Part shown: one piece after another, positions 8,310 through 16,130 of the stretch
How positions within the stretch are numbered: position 1 is the stretch's first letter
Layout: each line of letters opens with the position of its first letter
Assembly (NCBI GenBank): GCA_963675955.2
Contig: CAXXVR010000002.1
Location: forward strand, 1,178,001 to 1,242,000
Source: Desulfocicer sp963675955
Lineage (GTDB): Bacteria > Desulfobacterota > Desulfobacteria > Desulfobacterales > Desulfobacteraceae
Direction of reading: 5' to 3'
Length of the DNA stretch: 64,000 bases
Notes under the pieces: generated by a model
Told to the model about the DNA's origin: nothing
Database searches by the model: none
Seen by the model: the letters and a program-made list of their open reading frames with translations, nothing else
Made by a program: the position numbers and the translations under genes

Positions 8310-8950
8310 GGAAAGTTGAGTGTCTCATTGTAATAGAATCCAAAAAAACAAAAAAAACGTTTTGCGTGCAGGTGTATTGTTAATGAAAATTTAACTTGGG
8401 CGGGTCAATACGACCCGGATATATCTCTATCTGGGTCATTTTGCGACATTTCCAAGGCAAAAATCCCAGAATTAGATATAGGTGAGAGTTTGTGTCGGGG
8501 AGGGTTGACAGGAAAAATACTCGGGGCCTGGAGGGATCAGCAGATTCAATATTGTCACCCCGCATTATATGAAATATCGATTTGCAATAATGATTTTTTC
8601 CATGTAATTTGATTTTGTTTTATCCATCTTTTTCATATAAAGAACAATCAACAAAGGATTCTCCATGGACATTTTTCCCATAATTCGCTGACGTAGATGC
8701 TGCTCTGCTGCCCGTGCTGGTGGCTGCTGCTCTGCTGCATGGGGAATGCAGACATGCGTGTCCTTTCACCATCTTTCCGATTGACCGCTCTTCACTGTCT
8801 CATTCCTTTTGCAGTTCTTAATTCATAAAGTCCCATTTACAGATAGTTTTACAGGGGATTAATGATTTTGTGGCGGATGTATTTGCCATGCTGTTATCAA
8901 TTTGTCTGGGAAAAGCATAGCCCCAGCTTTTTTGTAAAAGGAAATTCACT

Positions 8951-9179
8951 ATGCTGGATCGGTTGAATATCACCCACCAGAAAACAAAGATCAAAAACAA
9001 GATCCGAGAACTGTTACCCGATGGGGATTTCAACATCTGCCGATCTGTGTGCCTGCGCCTGCCCTGCCACAGGTATCCTGGATATGGACCTTCGCAAATT
9101 TGTTGGTATGGCCACATTGGGCATGGATGCGGAGCTGGAAAGAAATCCATATATCGCAGGAAATATTGGGAGAAAATGA
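8951..9179 (+). pseudogene. Remnant of an HdrC/HdrD-type ferredoxin gene (N-terminal part)
   Basis: Reading from 8951, the first frame gives a helix like KIKNKIRELLPDGDFN. This aligns with FKDKVMNLLPVGGNLN of the intact HdrD-like protein at 10557. The frame then shifts, and the next frame gives ACACPATGILDMDLRKFVG and ATLGMDAELERNPYIAG before TGA at about 9177. These align with SGCPATGLEGMDPRKFLR and AALGMDEEILSSN of the intact gene. Part of the first cysteine motif and everything after the first cluster are lost. It is therefore a broken, diverged relative of the nearby gene, and the remainder is absent. Confidence 0.7.
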
Positions 9180-9236
9180 AAGGATTTATCTCGGGCCGGA
9201 CTTGGCTAATTATGAACTGAAATAAAGGAGAAAACA

Positions 9237-9548
9237 ATGATTAACGTAACTGAAAAAGCACAGAAAGAGATCAAGACCTTTTTTGAAGGCAGAGACATAA
9301 AACCCATCCGGATTTTTCTAAATCAGGGATGCGGCGGTGCCCAACTGGCAATGGCTCTGGATGAAAAAAAAGAGACAGACTCTGCAAAAGAAATCGACGG
9401 CGTGGCCTACCTCATGGACACCACCCTGCTGGAAAGTGCAAAACCCGTTGAAGTTGACTTTACCGGAACGGGATTCCAAATTTCTTCCAGTCTGGAACTG
9501 TCATCTGGATGCGCTTCCTGCGGCAGTCACGGTTCCTGCTGTTCATAA
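9237..9548 (+). CDS. IscA/HesB-like iron-sulfur protein with a Cys-rich tail
   Basis: This 103-residue protein follows the A-type Fe-S carrier pattern: VTEKAQKEIKTFF at the start, Cys32 in LNQGCGGAQLA, EIDGVAYLMD in the middle, and GTGFQI near 75. The usual C-terminal C-G-C is replaced by a richer tail, CASCGSHGSCCS, with Cys92, 95, 101 and 102. A-type carriers receive and donate Fe-S clusters, and the changed tail suggests a different cluster or metal role. The start has GGAG about 8 bases upstream (9227-9230). It sits between an HdrC/D pseudogene and an HdrD-like gene, so a link to Fe-S enzyme maturation is plausible but not shown. Confidence 0.82.
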   Translation: MINVTEKAQKEIKTFFEGRDIKPIRIFLNQGCGGAQLAMALDEKKETDSAKEIDGVAYLMDTTLLESAKPVEVDFTGTGFQISSSLELSSGCASCGSHGSCCS

Positions 9549-9637
9549 CGATCGGGATAACGGCGGGCGATTTTTGGGGACGTCTGCCGTTATTTTAATA
9601 ATTTCAAAAAAACGATTTCAATGGGAATGTAAATATA

Positions 9638-10165
9638 ATGAAACGCAAGATATATATACACACCCGGGTTGAAAAAGAGCTGGAACGTCTGAAAGACCAG
9701 GAAAATACACCGGGATTTGCTGCTGAAAAAGCCCGTCAGATCATCTCATCCCTGGCCGGAGGAGAAGCCCTTATCAATGCTGGAAGACTCTCCAGAAAGG
9801 GGGATGCCCGCATTCGAAACTGCCTGAAATACAATCTTGGTAAAGGGTATAGACTGGTCTGTGTAAAAGAAAAAAATGATATTTATGTGCTGTTCAGCGG
9901 CAATCATGATAATTGTCACACCTGGCTGGACAAGCACCGGAGTCTTAAAGTTGAAAGTATCATGGAACAGATGCTCCCCTTTGGTGGCAGTTCCTTTCCG
10001 GCCTGTGCCGTGCGTTCCCCCCATTGTCTAACAGGTGGAGCACCTGAAACCGAGAAGACGAATGACCTATGCAAAGGGATAGATGAAGAGGAAGATCCTC
10101 TGCCGACAATTTCACAAAAGGATCTGAGAACCGTTTTCCAGGGGATTGTAAATGCCTTGTCATAA
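9638..10165 (+). CDS. RelE/ParE-superfamily-like protein with C-terminal extension
   Basis: This protein has 175 residues. Residues 1-105 resemble the RelE/HigB fold: N-terminal helices, then RLSRKGDARIRNCLKYNLGKGYRLVCVKEKNDIYVLF and a terminal HDNCHTWLDKHR. Together they correspond to the beta-sheet with the G-Y-R-L strand of these toxins. The last 70 residues add a Cys-containing tail with no family I know. Typical RelE toxins have 85-100 residues and are paired with an antitoxin. No small antitoxin gene is visible on either side, so it may be an orphan or a non-toxin relative. It ends three bases before an IS5 fragment, and its C-terminus may have been altered by that insertion. Confidence 0.55.
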   Translation: MKRKIYIHTRVEKELERLKDQENTPGFAAEKARQIISSLAGGEALINAGRLSRKGDARIRNCLKYNLGKGYRLVCVKEKNDIYVLFSGNHDNCHTWLDKHRSLKVESIMEQMLPFGGSSFPACAVRSPHCLTGGAPETEKTNDLCKGIDEEEDPLPTISQKDLRTVFQGIVNALS

Positions 10166-10167
10166 TT

Positions 10168-10371
10168 GGAATCACTCCTGTCATTCCACCCAAATCCAAC
10201 AGAAAGGTAGCTCGTGAATATGATGAGCATATCTATAAGGAACGTAATTTGATTGAGTGTTTTATTGGCAAGCTCAACCAATTTCGTCGAATCTTCTCTT
10301 GATTTGAAAAATGGGTAAAAAATTATATGTACTTTATACGTTTTGCGGCCGCTTTGATATGGCTACGCTGA
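10168..10371 (+). mobile_element. IS5-family transposase remnant (C-terminal end)
   Basis: Translation from 10168 gives GITPVIPPKSNRKV, AREYDEHIYKERNLIE and KLNQFRRIFS. After one in-frame TGA it continues FEKWVKNYMYFIRFAAALIWLR and ends at TGA 10369-10371. This is the familiar end of IS5/IS427-type transposases (KERNLIERF, FRR, ATRYEK, AAIMIWLR). Only about 67 codons remain and one is a stop, so it is dead. Confidence 0.8.
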
Positions 10372-10556
10372 AGTGTCAACAGAACCTAACTTTTAAGCAT
10401 GAAATTAAATTTTGTAGCCTATTGAAATACAAAATTTAAATAACGAGCATCTATCTGGAATGTGAAGGCCTTCTAAAATAAAGACGCTGTCTGAACGACG
10501 GGGGTCGCTTCCAATAGGTTAACTTTTCAAACCTCAACGCTAAGGAGTTCTCCGGC

Positions 10557-11876
10557 ATGGGTGATATAGTAATTAAAATTGAAAATAACTACAAAAGCAT
10601 TTTCAAAGACAAGGTGATGAACCTTCTGCCAGTCGGCGGAAATCTCAATGCCTGTTTGACCTGTGGTGCCTGCTCTTCAGGATGTCCGGCAACGGGCCTT
10701 GAAGGAATGGATCCTAGAAAATTTTTGAGAATGGCCGCTTTAGGTATGGATGAAGAGATCTTAAGCAGCAACTGGGTATGGATGTGTTCCATGTGCCAGC
10801 GCTGTGTTCATGTCTGCCCCATGGAGATCAACATTCCCCAGCTCGTTTACCATGCCAGACAATCTTGGCCCAGAGAGACCCGCCCCAAAGGAATTTTGGG
10901 ATCCTGCGATGCTGCCCTCGCCAATGAATCCGGAAGCGCCATGGGAACCCCAGTGGAGGATTTCGAGTTTGTTGTGGATGACGTGCTGGAAGAGTACCGA
11001 GAATCCCAACCGGAGTTTGCCGAAATGGAAGCCCCCATGAACAAAAAAGGGGCTGAGTTTGTATTGAACCAAAATTCCAGAGAACCTGTGACGGAACCCG
11101 ATGAGATGGTACCCCTGTGGAAAATTCTGCACTTGGCTGGTGTCAATTGGACTTATACCAGCAAAGGCTGGGGGGGTGAGAACTATTGCATGTTTCTCAC
11201 CGATGATGAAGCGTGGGAACATCTCGTACAGCAAAGCACCAATGCTGCCCACGATGTGGGGTGCAAAACGTTTCTCAACACTGAGTGCGGGCACGCCACC
11301 TACGCATTTCGAGCGGGATTGGAAAAATTCAACATCAAACATGATTTCCAGGTTGCAAGCCTCTACCAATATTATGCTAAGTGGATTCGTGAGGGGAAAC
11401 TGAAGGTCAACTCCGACTGGAACAAAGATCTCAAAATCAAATTTACAGCACAGGATCCCTGTCAGATTGTTAGAAAATCCTGGGGAGACCCCATTGCTGA
11501 TGATCTGCGGTTTGTGGTCAAATCCGTTGTCGGAGAAGAGAACTTCATCGATATGACCCCCAATAAATCCAATAACTTCTGCTGTGGAGGCGGGGGTGGC
11601 TTTCTTCAGTCTGGTTTCAAGGAAGAGCGCCTGGAGTATGGCCGAATCAAGGATCAGCAGATCAAGGCAACCAAAGCAGACTACTGCATTGCCGCGTGTC
11701 ATAACTGTCATGCCCAAATCCATGAATTGAGTGAACATTACGGTGGAAACTACCCCGTGGTTCACCTCTGGACACTTATTTGCCTCTCCTTGGGTATTCT
11801 TGGTCCCAATGAGCGGGAGTATCTTGGTGATGATCTCAAGGAAGTTAATGTCTTCCATCCTGAGACCGCCATGTAA
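10557..11876 (+). CDS. HdrD/DsrK-like heterodisulfide-reductase-related Fe-S protein
   Basis: This is a 439-residue protein with two modules. The N-terminal ferredoxin-like part has two [4Fe-4S] motifs, ACLTCGACSSGCPATG (about 33-48) and CSMCQRCVHVCPM (about 78-90). The C-terminal part has a degenerate first CCG domain (NTECGHATYAF) and a full second one: DPCQIVRKSWG, then NFCCGGGGGF, then CIAACHNCHAQ. The last binds the noncubane-type [4Fe-4S] cluster of HdrB/HdrD. Related proteins in sulfate reducers (DsrK, TmcB, HdrD) carry electrons between membrane or cytoplasmic partners and thiol/disulfide chemistry. No HdrA, DsrM or cytochrome partner is adjacent, so its partner is unknown. The start has AAGGAG at 10541-10546. 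Confidence 0.88.
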   Translation: MGDIVIKIENNYKSIFKDKVMNLLPVGGNLNACLTCGACSSGCPATGLEGMDPRKFLRMAALGMDEEILSSNWVWMCSMCQRCVHVCPMEINIPQLVYHARQSWPRETRPKGILGSCDAALANESGSAMGTPVEDFEFVVDDVLEEYRESQPEFAEMEAPMNKKGAEFVLNQNSREPVTEPDEMVPLWKILHLAGVNWTYTSKGWGGENYCMFLTDDEAWEHLVQQSTNAAHDVGCKTFLNTECGHATYAFRAGLEKFNIKHDFQVASLYQYYAKWIREGKLKVNSDWNKDLKIKFTAQDPCQIVRKSWGDPIADDLRFVVKSVVGEENFIDMTPNKSNNFCCGGGGGFLQSGFKEERLEYGRIKDQQIKATKADYCIAACHNCHAQIHELSEHYGGNYPVVHLWTLICLSLGILGPNEREYLGDDLKEVNVFHPETAM

Positions 11877-11898
11877 GCATAAGCATAAGCATAAGCTT
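11877..11898 (+). repeat. Short hexamer tandem repeat (ATAAGC)
   Basis: Four consecutive copies of the hexamer lie directly after the stop codon of the HdrD-like gene. It looks like simple-sequence slippage with no evident function. Confidence 0.7.
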
Positions 11899-11907
11899 AG
11901 TTTCTGA

Positions 11908-11946
11908 TTTCCGATTTTCATGTTTTTTCGACAAGAAAATCGGAAA
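11908..11946. terminator. Terminator-like hairpin after the HdrD-like gene
   Basis: The arms TTTCCGATTTTC (11908-11919) and GAAAATCGGAAA (11935-11946) pair over 12 bp with a 15-base loop. They follow the HdrD-like stop codon by about 30 bases. The downstream T-run is weak, so it may be a poor terminator or a repeat-derived structure. Confidence 0.55.
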
Positions 11947-11955
11947 ACCTCTTTG

Positions 11956-11976
11956 TTTCTGGCTTGTCCAGGTTAA
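11956..11976 (-). repeat. Dispersed repeat B, copy 1 (CTGG-CTTGT-CCAG core)
   Basis: This is the reverse complement of the AACCTGGACAAGCCAGAA core found at 19216-19242 and 55212-55238. Similarity to the 19.2-kb copy continues for about 30 more bases toward the hairpin at 11908-11946. The core forms a small CTGG/CCAG hairpin. Confidence 0.7.
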
Positions 11977-12124
11977 GCATATGAATAAAAGGGCAATCCA
12001 AATGGTTTGCCCTTGCAAGAAAGAAAAATAAAAGCCTGCAGTTAAAGGTTTTTCGCCAGTTTTAATGTAAATATTCGGTCTGCACCCCATCTTCACCAGT
12101 TTGGATCAGCTCACATAGATACGC

Positions 12125-12595
12125 TCAGGTCCTTAAGGTGGCGATGAGTCGTTTTGGAACAGACAGCAGGCCAAAAAGATCCAGGATGTCCCGAACAACG
12201 ATGTCCGCAGCTGTCATGGCTGCCACTGCCATTCCCTCCTTCAGCATTACACCGACACCGATCCGTGCGGTTTTCAGCATCAGTGCGTCATTGGCCCCGT
12301 TGCCTGCGGCCAGGGTTTTTTCTGCGCCAAGGGACAATACATAATCTTGCTTCTTTTGATCCTGAGCCTTCTCTGAGATCACTTTCAGGGTGAAATCCAT
12401 TCCTTCAAGTTCCTTTTTCACAGACCCGAAGGTGTCTGCCGTCAGGACATGGAATTCAACCTGTCCAGAAAGTGATGCCATGGCCCTTTTAAGTTCGGGA
12501 ACCCGGCGGCCGTCTTCTGCAATGGTGCCATTAAAATCCAGCACCACATGCTGGATGCCCACAGGCCCGAAACCGGGAATATCAATGTGGATCAT
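12125..12595 (-). CDS. HAD-superfamily phosphatase (soluble P-type-ATPase-like)
   Basis: This 156-residue protein has the HAD motifs in order: DFNGTIAEDG (motif I, nucleophile Asp near 20), LTADT (motif II Thr near 52), a Lys in KKQDYV near 82, and GNGANDALML (motif IV) near 98. It ends with an AADIVVRDI stretch as in the phosphorylation domain of P-type ATPases. Small stand-alone versions form COG4087, soluble phosphatases of unclear substrate. It lies 75 bases downstream of pstB on the same strand, so it may be cotranscribed with the phosphate transporter. Confidence 0.85.
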   Translation of the reverse strand: MIHIDIPGFGPVGIQHVVLDFNGTIAEDGRRVPELKRAMASLSGQVEFHVLTADTFGSVKKELEGMDFTLKVISEKAQDQKKQDYVLSLGAEKTLAAGNGANDALMLKTARIGVGVMLKEGMAVAAMTAADIVVRDILDLFGLLSVPKRLIATLRT

Positions 12596-12670
12596 ATCTT
12601 TATTATCCTTAATTTACGGGGGCATAATGCCATTTTTATTATTCGTTGTGTCGGCAGGCCGACATGATGG

Positions 12671-13390
12671 TTATTGGCCTGCTGCAGTCGTCAAAGAAAG
12701 TTTTCCATCCGACAATACCAGGTTTATGTCTGCGACCCGTCGGATCTGGTCCATGTAATGGGAGACCATGACAATGGTGCATCCGGTTTTCAGATCCAGA
12801 AGCAGGTTTTCAATTTTTTCAACTGAAACCGGGTCCAGTGAGGCCGTGGGTTCGTCCATAAGTAACACTTCCGGCTGCAGCACCAAGCTCCTGGCAATGC
12901 ACAGGCGCTGGAGCTGGCCCCCTGAGAGCATTCGTGCATCACTTGAGAGTCTGTCTTTTACTTCCTCCCACAGGTGGGCCTGCTTTAATGCGGTTTCAAT
13001 TTTTTCCAGCACCGCATTTTTTTCTGAAATACCGGCCAGTTTTAATGGAAATTGCATGTTTTTGAGTATACTCATCGGCAGGGGATTGGGCATCTGAAAA
13101 ACCATTCCCACCTTTCGGCGCAGATGGTGGACCCCATATTCCTTCTTTGTAATTTCCTCTAAGCCTTTGCCGAAATTAATCCATATACGGCCTGTGGCTC
13201 TGGCCCCGTCAATATTTTCCCACAGCCGGTTAAATGCGGTGAGTAAACTGGATTTTCCCTGTCCTGATGGGCCGCTGACAGCGGTAATGGTACCTGCTGG
13301 AATATCCAGATTGATGGAGTTGAGAACCTGAGATGTCCCATAAAAAAAACTTAGCCCACGCACCTTTATTTTTGTGTTTGCCTTTATCAT
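12671..13390 (-). CDS. pstB: Phosphate ABC transporter ATP-binding protein PstB
   Basis: This is a 239-residue ABC ATPase. The Walker A is SGPSGQGKSSL near 39-49, the Q-loop is MVFQMPNPLPMSI, the signature is LSGGQLQRL, Walker B is VLLMDEPTASLDP, and the switch His is in VSHYMDQ. The FQMPNPLPMSI segment and the gene order pstS-C-A-B identify it as the phosphate importer ATPase. Its start overlaps the end of pstA by 4 bases, indicating translational coupling. No phoU follows, which is unusual for a pst operon. Confidence 0.93.
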   Translation of the reverse strand: MIKANTKIKVRGLSFFYGTSQVLNSINLDIPAGTITAVSGPSGQGKSSLLTAFNRLWENIDGARATGRIWINFGKGLEEITKKEYGVHHLRRKVGMVFQMPNPLPMSILKNMQFPLKLAGISEKNAVLEKIETALKQAHLWEEVKDRLSSDARMLSGGQLQRLCIARSLVLQPEVLLMDEPTASLDPVSVEKIENLLLDLKTGCTIVMVSHYMDQIRRVADINLVLSDGKLSLTTAAGQ

Positions 13391-14268
13391 CGTACTTTTC
13401 TTTTAATCCAGTATGCAAAAATGTACAAGCCCCCGCAGATAAACAGCAGAATCAGGGCAGCGCCATAGGCTTTCATTAATTCTGCGCCATCTGTATACTC
13501 TGCTGCTGTATAGTATATGAAAAACGGCAGTGCTTCATAGCCAGAGAAAACAGAACCTGGAATCCCGGCTGTGGCAACTGCACCTGTCAGCATAATGACG
13601 GCGGTATCCTCGGCACTTCTTCCAATGGCAAGGATGATACCGCTGATAATGTCCTTTGCCGCCATGGGAATCAGTACATACCACAGGTTCTGGGTCCGGG
13701 TGGCCCCGAGTCCCGGTGCCGTCAGGCGGATCTCCGGTGGAAGACTTTCCAGGGCAATCTGGGTGGAACGGATGATATACGGAATGACCAGAAAGGCCAG
13801 GCACAGCGCAGAAATGAGTAGGCAGGGGTAAAGTTGTTTGAAAAAATGCTGGTGCAGGAAGATGGTGACGGCAAATCCGGACAATCCCACCACAATGGAT
13901 GGCAGGGACGCCATGATATCAAACATCAGTCCCAGAAATTTCCGGGTCTCCGGCAGGGCAAATTCTGACAGGAAAATACCGGCAGCAATACCCACCGGCA
14001 GGGCAAAGGTCATTGATAAAAAGATCAGTGCCAGGGTTCCGGTAATGGCCGGGAAGAGACCACCAAATACCTGTTTTTTTAAAAAAAGGGCTTCCAGCAC
14101 CGGTGTATTGGAAAAGATCAGATCCAGGTTCAGGGTGGAGAATCCCTGGAACACGAGATAGCCCACAATGGTTACAATGGCTGATGTGAGAAGCAATGCA
14201 CAGCACCAGGCATAGGTGTTGAGAAGAATATCCCCGGCAGATTTATTTTTTATGGTGATATTTTTCAT
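13387..14268 (-). CDS. pstA: Phosphate ABC transporter permease PstA
   Basis: This is a 293-residue inner-membrane permease with about six hydrophobic segments. The first is near residues 17-40. The EAA-like loop reads LPPEIRLTAPGLGATRTQNLWYVLIP, and ILAIGRSAEDTAVIML follows, the typical PstA form of the G-R-x-x-x-D-T-A segment. It pairs with PstC to form the channel for phosphate, powered by PstB. It overlaps both neighbours by 4 bases (pstC and pstB), a compact operon. Confidence 0.93.
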   Translation of the reverse strand: MKNITIKNKSAGDILLNTYAWCCALLLTSAIVTIVGYLVFQGFSTLNLDLIFSNTPVLEALFLKKQVFGGLFPAITGTLALIFLSMTFALPVGIAAGIFLSEFALPETRKFLGLMFDIMASLPSIVVGLSGFAVTIFLHQHFFKQLYPCLLISALCLAFLVIPYIIRSTQIALESLPPEIRLTAPGLGATRTQNLWYVLIPMAAKDIISGIILAIGRSAEDTAVIMLTGAVATAGIPGSVFSGYEALPFFIYYTAAEYTDGAELMKAYGAALILLFICGGLYIFAYWIKRKVR

Positions 14269-15119
14269 GGTGACTTTTGCCTTTTTCCAGCAGCCCGGGC
14301 AGCCAAAACGCCAAGACAGGTCAGCAGGTATAGCGTCAGTGCGCAGACAAAAAGTGTTTTAAATTCCATGCTGTCAAAATCAGCAGCGGTTACCAGGGCG
14401 ATATGGGCGGTGAGAGTTCTTGCAGAATCCAGGATATGACCGGGAAAAGCAATGGTGTTACCGCTGATCATAAGTGCAATGAGGGTGTCCCCCACAGCCC
14501 TGCCGAATCCTAAAATCAAGCCTGTGAGTATCCCTTTCCAGGCACAGGGCACGATGATCATGAAAAATTTTTGTGCCGGTGTGGCCCCCATGGCTTCCAC
14601 AGCCAGGGTATATTGCCGGGGAACACTGGATATGCTTTGTGAAAAAATCAGTATCATAGTGGGAGAGATCACCAGTGCCAGCATGATAGAGGCAGACAGA
14701 ATGCACATGCCGGAACCCTGCATAAAGGTTTCCCGGATAAAAGGAACGATGAGAAAAATACCGATAAACCCGTATACTACGGTGGGAACCGCTGTCATGG
14801 CCTCAACCAGGTGCTGAAAAATTTTTCCCGCACTTCCCGGATGGGTGATTCGGATAAAGATGGCGCTGCCGAAACTTACAGGTGCAGCAATGATCAGGCT
14901 TAAAACGGAGATGTACAGGCTGCCCAGGATCATGGGGCCGATGCCGAACTGTCCCTGGTCCGGCAGCCAGGGATGGGTCAATATGTGGAGTGTATCGGAT
15001 GATTTAAGCACGGGGATGCTCAGCCATGCCATAAAGGCCAGTACACCCAAGGTCAGTGATGCACATCCCCATGCAGTTGCCTGGAGGCAGATTTTTAGAA
15101 TACGATCGTTTTCAAGCAT
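14265..15119 (-). CDS. pstC: Phosphate ABC transporter permease PstC
   Basis: This 284-residue permease has about six hydrophobic segments. The family features are VYGFIGIFLIVPFIR, the coupling loop RQYTLAVEAMGATPAQKFF, and GLILGFGRAVGDTLIALM, which is the PstC version of the conserved permease motif. It shares its first base with the last base of the pstS stop and overlaps pstA by 4 bases. It forms the heterodimeric phosphate channel with PstA. Confidence 0.93.
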   Translation of the reverse strand: MLENDRILKICLQATAWGCASLTLGVLAFMAWLSIPVLKSSDTLHILTHPWLPDQGQFGIGPMILGSLYISVLSLIIAAPVSFGSAIFIRITHPGSAGKIFQHLVEAMTAVPTVVYGFIGIFLIVPFIRETFMQGSGMCILSASIMLALVISPTMILIFSQSISSVPRQYTLAVEAMGATPAQKFFMIIVPCAWKGILTGLILGFGRAVGDTLIALMISGNTIAFPGHILDSARTLTAHIALVTAADFDSMEFKTLFVCALTLYLLTCLGVLAARAAGKRQKSP

Positions 15120-15958
15120 CAGTGAACCGGCACAAATCCTTTTTCCACAACGATTTGCTGACCTTCAGGGCTCAAAAGATAGTTGATGAATTTTTCAGCC
15201 AGACCAGTGGCAGGGCCTTTGGTGTTGCTGTAAAGGCCTCTTGCCACTTTGTATTTGCCGGATTTGACGGTGTCCAGGTCCGGGCGCACACCATCCAGAG
15301 AAACGGCGGTAACGCTCTGGTCAATGTACCCCACAGACATATATCCAATGGCGTATGGGTTTTTTGCAACAGCGGTTTTCATGGCGCCATTGGAGGCGAC
15401 AAACTGTGCCTTGGGAGAGATATCGCCTTTTGCAAGGGCTTTTTTCCAGAATACCGAACGGGTTCCGCTGGACGCGTCCCGGGTATATACGCTGATGGCG
15501 CGGTCCGGGCCGCCAAGTGTTTTCCAGTTATCAATCCGGCCTGCAAAAATATCCTGCAGTTGTTGTGAGGTTAGTGACTGCACAGGGTTTTCAGGGTGAA
15601 CCACCGTGCCAACCCCGTCAATGGCCCATTTGTACAGGGACAGGCCATATTTCTGGATTTCAGCGTCACTGGCCTTTCTGCCTGAATTGCCGATTTGAAC
15701 CAGGCCTTCTCCCACCTGCTTGATGCCGGCCCCGGATCCTCCCCCGGCAATGGTGATCTGGATATCTGGATGATTGGCCATGACCTTTTGTGCTGCGATT
15801 TTCATCACTGGGATATGTGCGGTTCCACCGGATATCCGGAGGGTTCCTTTTTCTCCGGTAAATGTGTCAATGCCGTCTGCCGGGCTGGAGGAAGCCAGAA
15901 TAAAACAGCAGGCCAGCATCCATGCCAGATGTTTAAGCGTGTTCGAAAAAATTTTCAT
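15119..15958 (-). CDS. pstS: Periplasmic phosphate-binding protein PstS
   Basis: This is a 279-residue secreted binding protein. The signal peptide MKIFSNTLKHLAWMLACCFILASSS is followed by a mature part. Phosphate-contact segments are visible: ISGGTAHIP near the N-terminus, GGGSGAGIKQVGEG, IGNSGRKASDAE, and TRDASSGTRSVFW, the strongest PstS signature. I start it at ATG 15958 because AAGGAG lies just upstream. An in-frame ATG at 15997 would add 13 residues before the signal peptide. It is the first gene of pstSCAB, about 170 bases downstream of a sensor-kinase gene on the same strand. I could not make out a clear Pho box in that gap. Confidence 0.92.
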   Translation of the reverse strand: MKIFSNTLKHLAWMLACCFILASSSPADGIDTFTGEKGTLRISGGTAHIPVMKIAAQKVMANHPDIQITIAGGGSGAGIKQVGEGLVQIGNSGRKASDAEIQKYGLSLYKWAIDGVGTVVHPENPVQSLTSQQLQDIFAGRIDNWKTLGGPDRAISVYTRDASSGTRSVFWKKALAKGDISPKAQFVASNGAMKTAVAKNPYAIGYMSVGYIDQSVTAVSLDGVRPDLDTVKSGKYKVARGLYSNTKGPATGLAEKFINYLLSPEGQQIVVEKGFVPVH

Positions 15959-16130
15959 ATAAACTCCTTTGTTGTTTAGAAATTTAAAGTAATTCAAATC
16001 ATTTCAATGAAAGATAGAATAGGGGTAACGTCTTTTTTATGCCATGGGCAGCAGACAAGGCAAATCGTTAATCTTAATCCTGTTGTTTTTTTATATTTGT
16101 ATTTTTGATATGAACAGGGGTGTTGACATT

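Larger units (their letters stand above)
7892..8950. other. Long intergenic region with promoter and inverted repeats
   Basis: This is about 1 kb with no convincing gene. It holds a sigma-54-type promoter (8161-8178, minus), a nested inverted repeat (8204-8309), A-rich tracts near 8340, and a short Cys-codon-rich segment at 8664-8820 (see findings). The base composition is AT-rich up to about 8700. Confidence 0.6.

Noticed and set aside
8380..8565. Minus-strand 61-codon frame in the long intergenic region
   Set aside because: No ribosome site, no recognisable family, low-complexity surroundings.
10389..10405. TTTTAAGCATGAAAT as a third copy of direct repeat A
   Set aside because: Only about 12 bases match the repeat A start and the rest does not follow.
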